Shown here: piece by piece, positions 7,923-10,276 of the stretch
Numbering within the stretch: position 1 is the first letter of the stretch
Layout of the letters: each line of letters opens with the position of its first letter
Assembly (NCBI GenBank): GCA_029880625.1
Contig: JAOUOA010000053.1
Span: 1-10,276 of the forward strand
Direction: 5' to 3'
DNA: 10,276 bases
Source of the DNA: Spirochaetia bacterium
GTDB lineage: Bacteria; Spirochaetota; Leptospiria; Leptospirales; Leptonemataceae
Translations under genes and position numbers: made by a program
The notes under the pieces: model-generated
The model's database searches: none
Told to the model about the DNA's origin: nothing
What the model saw: only the letters and a program-made list of their open reading frames with translations

Positions 7923-8231
7923 ATGAAACGAAAATTAATTTATGCTTTTACGGGCTTTTTTCACTGATCCTGCTTTTTCTTGCATCCAGAAAAATAGGAA
8001 CAAATCTTGGCGAGAATATAGAATCCGCTCCGCAGCTTCAAAAAACTGCATTACAGAAGAATCCGGAAGGCAGACAATCCCATCGAAGTTTATAAGATCC
8101 GTACAGGATATGCTAAAACTCTTGAAGGAATGCTTCTTGCTGGCGGGAATTTTTTCAGAATTGTCAATGCAGAACACCATGGCATCTTTGTAAATGTTTC
8201 TGAGGTAAAAATCCAGAACTGGATACCGTAA
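7923..8231 (+). pseudogene. Frameshifted remnant resembling the N-terminus of an RND membrane fusion protein
   Basis: The frame from ATG 7923 stops at TGA 7965 after 14 codons. Adding one T to the six-T run at 7956-7961 restores a convincing N-terminal anchor (MKRKLIYAFTGFF, then SLILLFLASRKIG) and a hydrophilic linker down to about 8075. The original frame then resumes without start or stop: NPIEVYKIRTGYAKTLEG, then FFRIVNAEHHGIFVNVSE, ending at TAA 8229. The order of anchor, linker, PIEVYKI-type strand and N-A-E-x-x-G-I turn is that of HlyD/AcrA-family adaptors, just before the biotinyl-lipoyl and hairpin domains. Everything after that (normally about 250 residues) is missing. The identification is by pattern only. 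The position directly behind the RND gene supports it. Two or more sequencing indels could mimic part of this, but not the missing bulk of the protein. Confidence 0.5.
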
Positions 8232-8445
8232 TTATAAATATTTATGACGGCTGGATTAAAATCATTGAAGAACAGCTTGCTCCGGCAAAACATAAAACTG
8301 AAGCCGCTGCATCGCTGATCTCTCTTATGGAAGGGGCTCTGGTCGGAGCAAAAATTCAAAAAAGCACCCGTCCGCTAATTTATGCAAAAAAACGGCCTAT
8401 CTGATCTTGAAAGAATATTCCTGATCCCTGAACTGGGAGTTCACG
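8204..8445 (+). pseudogene. C-terminal remnant of a TetR-family transcriptional repressor
   Basis: In the frame opening after TGA 8201-8203 the sequence reads NPELDTVIINIYDGWIKI, then EAAASLISLMEGALVGAKI and KSTRPLIYA. The pattern A-x-x-L-I-S-L-x-E-G-A near the end is the typical last long helix of a TetR ligand-binding domain. The frame breaks in a seven-A run at 8386-8392. Dropping one A continues it as KNGLSDLERIFLIPELG, a normal TetR tail. The DNA-binding helix-turn-helix domain and most of the ligand domain are absent, so this cannot be a working repressor. It is joined directly to the adaptor-like remnant, in a different frame, which points to an internal deletion. Its original stop is not identifiable; the frame runs on to 8537, antisense to the next gene. 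Confidence 0.6.
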
Positions 8446-8459
8446 GCCAGGAGAGATTT

Positions 8460-8870
8460 TCAGCGGAGGCCTGGATCGGGCCAGCCTCCGGAGCCTGGAG
8501 GCGAAGTATAGTTTTTGGGTTTGGTTCCCACCTCTGACATTCTCATTTTCCTCAGAAACAGAGAGTTAATAAGAGCCATATCATTGGAATCCTGGGCAAA
8601 AAGACTGATTACAGAACCTTTTTTCTTATCGGCAAATGTTACTTCGCAGAATTTTCCGGAGGGCTTCATAATTAAAACCATCCCCTGCTTTCCGTCTTTT
8701 TCTTCATTATATACGCTTTTAACAGAAAAGCGAATTCCCTCGCCTGTCATGACATCAATAAATTCTGAAACAAATTCACCGGAATTTCCGTTGTAGCTGT
8801 ATAGTCTTTTATCTGCAAGAAGAGCAGTAGAAGAAAGAAAAATTAAAATTACAGGAATCCATTTTTTCAT
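8460..8870 (-). CDS. Small exported protein, function unknown
   Basis: A 136-residue protein with a clear signal peptide: MKKW, a hydrophobic core PVILIFLSS, then TALLA and a predicted signal peptidase I cut before DKRL (about residue 20). The mature part of about 115 residues is short-stranded and charged, with one Cys, and matches no family I know. The C-terminus (TSPPGSGGWPDPGLR) is Gly/Pro-rich and unlike the rest. It is encoded by a GC-rich palindrome cluster, so the original end may have been replaced. The ATG at 8870 was preferred to the in-frame GTG at 8876 because GAGG (8881-8884) is 10 bases from the ATG but only 4 from the GTG. The gene is alone on its strand, with its own promoter, and convergent with the TetR remnant. 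Confidence 0.7.
   Translation of the reverse strand: MKKWIPVILIFLSSTALLADKRLYSYNGNSGEFVSEFIDVMTGEGIRFSVKSVYNEEKDGKQGMVLIMKPSGKFCEVTFADKKKGSVISLFAQDSNDMALINSLFLRKMRMSEVGTKPKNYTSPPGSGGWPDPGLR
8464..8502. repeat. GC-rich palindrome cluster with two mutually exclusive hairpins
   Basis: GGAGGC at 8465-8470 and again at 8497-8502 can each pair with the single GCCTCC at 8484-8489. The first hairpin is extended: GGAGG(C)CTGG with CCAGCCTCC, 9 bp with one bulged C. The second has a 7-base loop. It lies inside the last codons of the small exported protein and stands out by its GC content from its AT-rich neighbours. It could act as a terminator-like structure or be a small palindromic repeat inserted at a gene end. 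Confidence 0.5.
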
Positions 8871-8893
8871 AATCACGGTACCTCGTATGATTC

Positions 8894-8922
8894 TTTGTAA
8901 GACATAAGAGTCTTTAAGTCAA
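8894..8922 (-). promoter_or_regulatory. Sigma-70 promoter of the small exported protein
   Basis: On the minus strand TTGACT (8917-8922) and TACAAA (8894-8899) are 17 bases apart, matching the consensus at 5 and 4 of 6 positions. The predicted leader is about 17 bases and includes the GAGG ribosome site. The spacer carries a short inverted repeat, AAGAC-N6-GTCTT (8899-8914), that could be an operator, though five-base arms are weak evidence. Confidence 0.5.
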
Positions 8923-9196
8923 ATTAAATCCGATTCCCTCTGTGGTTAAAATACAGGGAAATTTCAGTTCTTAATATATATTGAATCGGCCGGATTGAAA
9001 ATATCTTTATAGATTAACTTTTACAATTTACTTTCAGGACCTTCCATTACAGAGAATATTTTAAAATCTTTAAAATATTCAGGATTTCACCAGAGTATGA
9101 AGAAACAAATCAGCGTTAAAAACAAATTTTTTAAAAAAACTCAAACCGTAAATAAACTGCTTGCCATAAAGCCCGGCGCTCTGATTGCATAAAGAC
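8923..9196. other. AT-rich gap before the Nudix gene
   Basis: Besides a perfect AT palindrome (9054-9080) this gap holds one short open frame, 9097-9192, encoding 31 mostly basic residues (MKKQISVKNKFFKK at its start). It stops four bases before the Nudix ATG. It lacks a good ribosome site and resembles no known protein, so I do not call it a gene. No clear promoter for the Nudix gene is seen. Confidence 0.5.
9054..9080. repeat. Perfect 12-bp AT-rich inverted repeat
   Basis: GAATATTTTAAA (9054-9065), loop ATC, TTTAAAATATTC (9069-9080). No T-run follows and no gene ends here, so a terminator role is unlikely. It lies about 115 bases upstream of the Nudix gene and could be a protein-binding site or a transcript hairpin. 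Confidence 0.6.
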
Positions 9197-9757
9197 ATGG
9201 TAAAGCCCTGGAAAGAAATCGATTCAGATATAGAATACAGCTGTAACTGGTTTTCCGTTCAGCGAACACGTTTATTGTCTCCTAAAAATAATGTGGAGCA
9301 TAATTTCCATCATTTGCTCCAGCATGACTGCGTAAATATCATCGCTCTTACAGAAAAAAAAGAAGTCCTGACCGTCCACCAGTACCGGCATACCATTGAT
9401 CGAATCAGTCTGGAAACTCCGGGTGGAGTGATCGATGCATCTGATCCGTCTCCGCTTGATGCAGCAAAAAGAGAGCTCAGAGAAGAAACCGGCTATATTT
9501 CAGACAACTGGCATGTGCTGGGAACTTTCCATGCAAATCCTGCAGTCATGAACAATACCTGCCATTCATTTCTGGCGCTTCAAGCAAGGAAAATGGCAGA
9601 TCCGGATCTGGATTTAACGGAGGACCTGGAAACCGAACTGATCAGTCTTCCCGGTATTGTTGACAGAATCGAAAACGGAGATATCACCCATGGAATCACA
9701 CTTGCATCATTCCTTAAATTTGAGTTTTTTAGAATTAAGAATCCGGAGCTTTTCTAA
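9197..9757 (+). CDS. Nudix hydrolase, ADP-ribose pyrophosphatase-like
   Basis: A 186-residue cytoplasmic enzyme of the Nudix superfamily. The layout is that of ADP-sugar pyrophosphatases (NudF-like): an N-terminal strand region to about 45, QYRH at 62-65, the ETPGG turn at 73-77, the Nudix helix RELREETGY at 92-100 with the metal-binding Glu93, Glu96 and Glu97, and a C-terminal helical tail. Such enzymes cleave ADP-ribose or related nucleoside diphosphate compounds to two monophosphates using Mg2+. The exact substrate is not readable. The loop between the Gly and the helix (VIDASDPSPLDAAK) is one residue longer than the classic box and has Asp83 or Pro where the first Glu usually stands. ATG 9197 was chosen over TTG 9185; neither has a ribosome site. 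It is a single gene, and the short frame ending at 9192 might couple to it. Confidence 0.88.
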   Translation: MVKPWKEIDSDIEYSCNWFSVQRTRLLSPKNNVEHNFHHLLQHDCVNIIALTEKKEVLTVHQYRHTIDRISLETPGGVIDASDPSPLDAAKRELREETGYISDNWHVLGTFHANPAVMNNTCHSFLALQARKMADPDLDLTEDLETELISLPGIVDRIENGDITHGITLASFLKFEFFRIKNPELF

Positions 9758-9838
9758 TAACTTTTTCCATCCGTAAAATTTTAAGATATATTTAAAAAAA
9801 ATTTAAAATACGAAAAAAAGAATATCAATTTTAATCAC

Positions 9839-9872
9839 TGTCATTATCTTATGACATCCGGTATTAAACCGG
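9839..9872 (+). other. Tandem small hairpins between the Nudix and RNA-binding genes
   Basis: TGTCAT/ATGACA (9839-9844, 9851-9856) has a 6-base loop, and one base on CCGGT/ACCGG (9858-9862, 9868-9872) has a 5-base loop, followed by TTAATTTTGATT. The second could be a weak rho-independent terminator for the Nudix transcript. If transcription of the downstream gene starts earlier, both would lie in its leader. Confidence 0.35.
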
Positions 9873-9896
9873 TTAATTTTGATTGTGAGGACAATA

Positions 9897-9925
9897 TTCA
9901 ATTCAAAATCTGAGTTGAGTATTTT
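9897..9925 (+). promoter_or_regulatory. Weak candidate promoter of the RRM gene
   Basis: TTCAAT (9897-9902) and TATTTT (9920-9925) are 17 bases apart, with 3 and 4 matches to consensus. Initiation would fall one or two bases before the ATG at 9934, which has no ribosome site. This is suggestive only. Confidence 0.25.
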
Positions 9926-9933
9926 TTGATAGA

Positions 9934-10254
9934 ATGACCGATAATAAAGTATATGTGGGAAACCTCCCATATTCGATTACCTCCGGCTCTCTTGAAGAGC
10001 TGTTTAAACCTTTCGGAGAAGTTCTTTCCGCAAGCGTGGTTACAGATCGTGCTACGGGAAGATCCCGTGGATTTGGTTTCGTTGAAATGTCTGCTGATGA
10101 TCAGGCAAGTCAGGCCATTGCAGAACTCAATGGCAAAAACGTAGACGGCAGAGATCTTGTCTGCAACATAGCCCGGCCCAGAGAAAACAATGGCGGCGGC
10201 GGCGGCGGACATAGAAATTCCGGCCGATCAGACAGGAATCGAAACCGGTATTGA
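9934..10254 (+). CDS. Small RNA-binding protein with one RRM domain and glycine-rich tail
   Basis: A complete 106-residue protein. Residues 1-82 form one RNA recognition motif: RNP2 is VYVGNL at 6-11 and RNP1 is RGFGFVEM at 45-52, with the aromatic residues Tyr7, Phe47 and Phe49 that stack on RNA bases. The tail from 83 has a run of six Gly followed by Arg/Asn/Ser-rich sequence ending in NRNRY, like the Rbp proteins of cyanobacteria and some other bacteria that respond to cold. These are single-stranded RNA binders thought to act on mRNA stability or structure; a cold response here is inference from the family. The Gly run is encoded by repeated GGC codons (about 10190-10207), which could change in length by slippage. 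The start ATG has no Shine-Dalgarno sequence. A probable terminator stem begins right after the stop. Confidence 0.95.
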   Translation: MTDNKVYVGNLPYSITSGSLEELFKPFGEVLSASVVTDRATGRSRGFGFVEMSADDQASQAIAELNGKNVDGRDLVCNIARPRENNGGGGGGHRNSGRSDRNRNRY

Positions 10255-10256
10255 AA

Positions 10257-10271
10257 TAATCCGAACGGATT
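10257..10271 (+). terminator. Inverted repeat after the RRM gene, possible terminator cut by the window edge
   Basis: TAATCCG (10257-10263) pairs with CGGATTA around AA, ending at 10272 or just before, three bases after the stop codon. The T-tract that would confirm a terminator lies beyond the window, so this is tentative. Confidence 0.35.
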
Positions 10272-10276
10272 AAACG

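Noticed and set aside
7942..8359. Open frames across the broken region (7942-8193 plus, 7935-8180 minus, 8090-8359 minus)
   Set aside because: Their translations lack any family pattern, while the frames called as adaptor and TetR remnants read as coherent protein. The longer frames are by-products of the frameshifts.
8515..8796. Plus-strand open frame opposite the small exported protein
   Set aside because: Antisense shadow; the minus-strand frame has the signal peptide, promoter and ribosome site.
10190..10207. GGC repeat as a contingency microsatellite
   Set aside because: It encodes the ordinary Gly-rich tail of this RRM family in frame, and loss or gain of a unit would change only the number of Gly residues; no on/off switching is implied.

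Overview
The window looks like ordinary chromosome from a moderately AT-rich Gram-negative-type bacterium. It has periplasmic or exported proteins, an RND efflux pump and a membrane pyrophosphatase. The K+-dependent type of pyrophosphatase and a small glycine-tailed RRM protein would fit a spirochaete of the Leptospira/Leptonema kind. That placement is a guess from gene flavour, because no rRNA or other marker gene is present.

Layout: (1) 1-754, minus strand: the N-terminal part of an exported alpha/beta-hydrolase, cut by the window edge, downstream of a MIP18/DUF59 (SufT/PaaD-like) iron-sulfur assembly factor. The latter has a good sigma-70 promoter whose predicted start point falls on its ATG. 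(2) 1021-3261, minus strand: hppA, a K+-dependent membrane pyrophosphatase, ending in a perfect 15-bp hairpin. (3) 3341-7819, plus strand: an unrecognised exported 437-aa helical protein, then a full-length HAE1/AcrB-type RND transporter with no membrane fusion protein or outer-membrane channel beside it. (4) 7842-8445: a short tandem repeat, a TetR-type operator-like palindrome, a strong ribosome site, and then a wrecked gene. Its first part resembles the N-terminus of an RND membrane fusion protein; its second part is the C-terminal ligand domain of a TetR repressor. Single-base slips in T and A runs and an apparent internal deletion have broken it. (5) 8460-8922, minus strand: a small exported protein with its promoter; its 3' end runs through a GC-rich palindrome cluster. 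(6) 9054-9757: an AT palindrome and a Nudix hydrolase of the ADP-ribose pyrophosphatase type. (7) 9839-10271: two small hairpins, then an RRM RNA-binding protein and the beginning of a probable terminator.

No CRISPR array, transposase, tRNA or rRNA is visible. I do not see a new multi-gene system. The most informative region is the decayed efflux-adaptor/regulator locus behind an intact pump gene. It suggests the pump has lost its local partner and local regulation, or that the assembly contains indel errors there.
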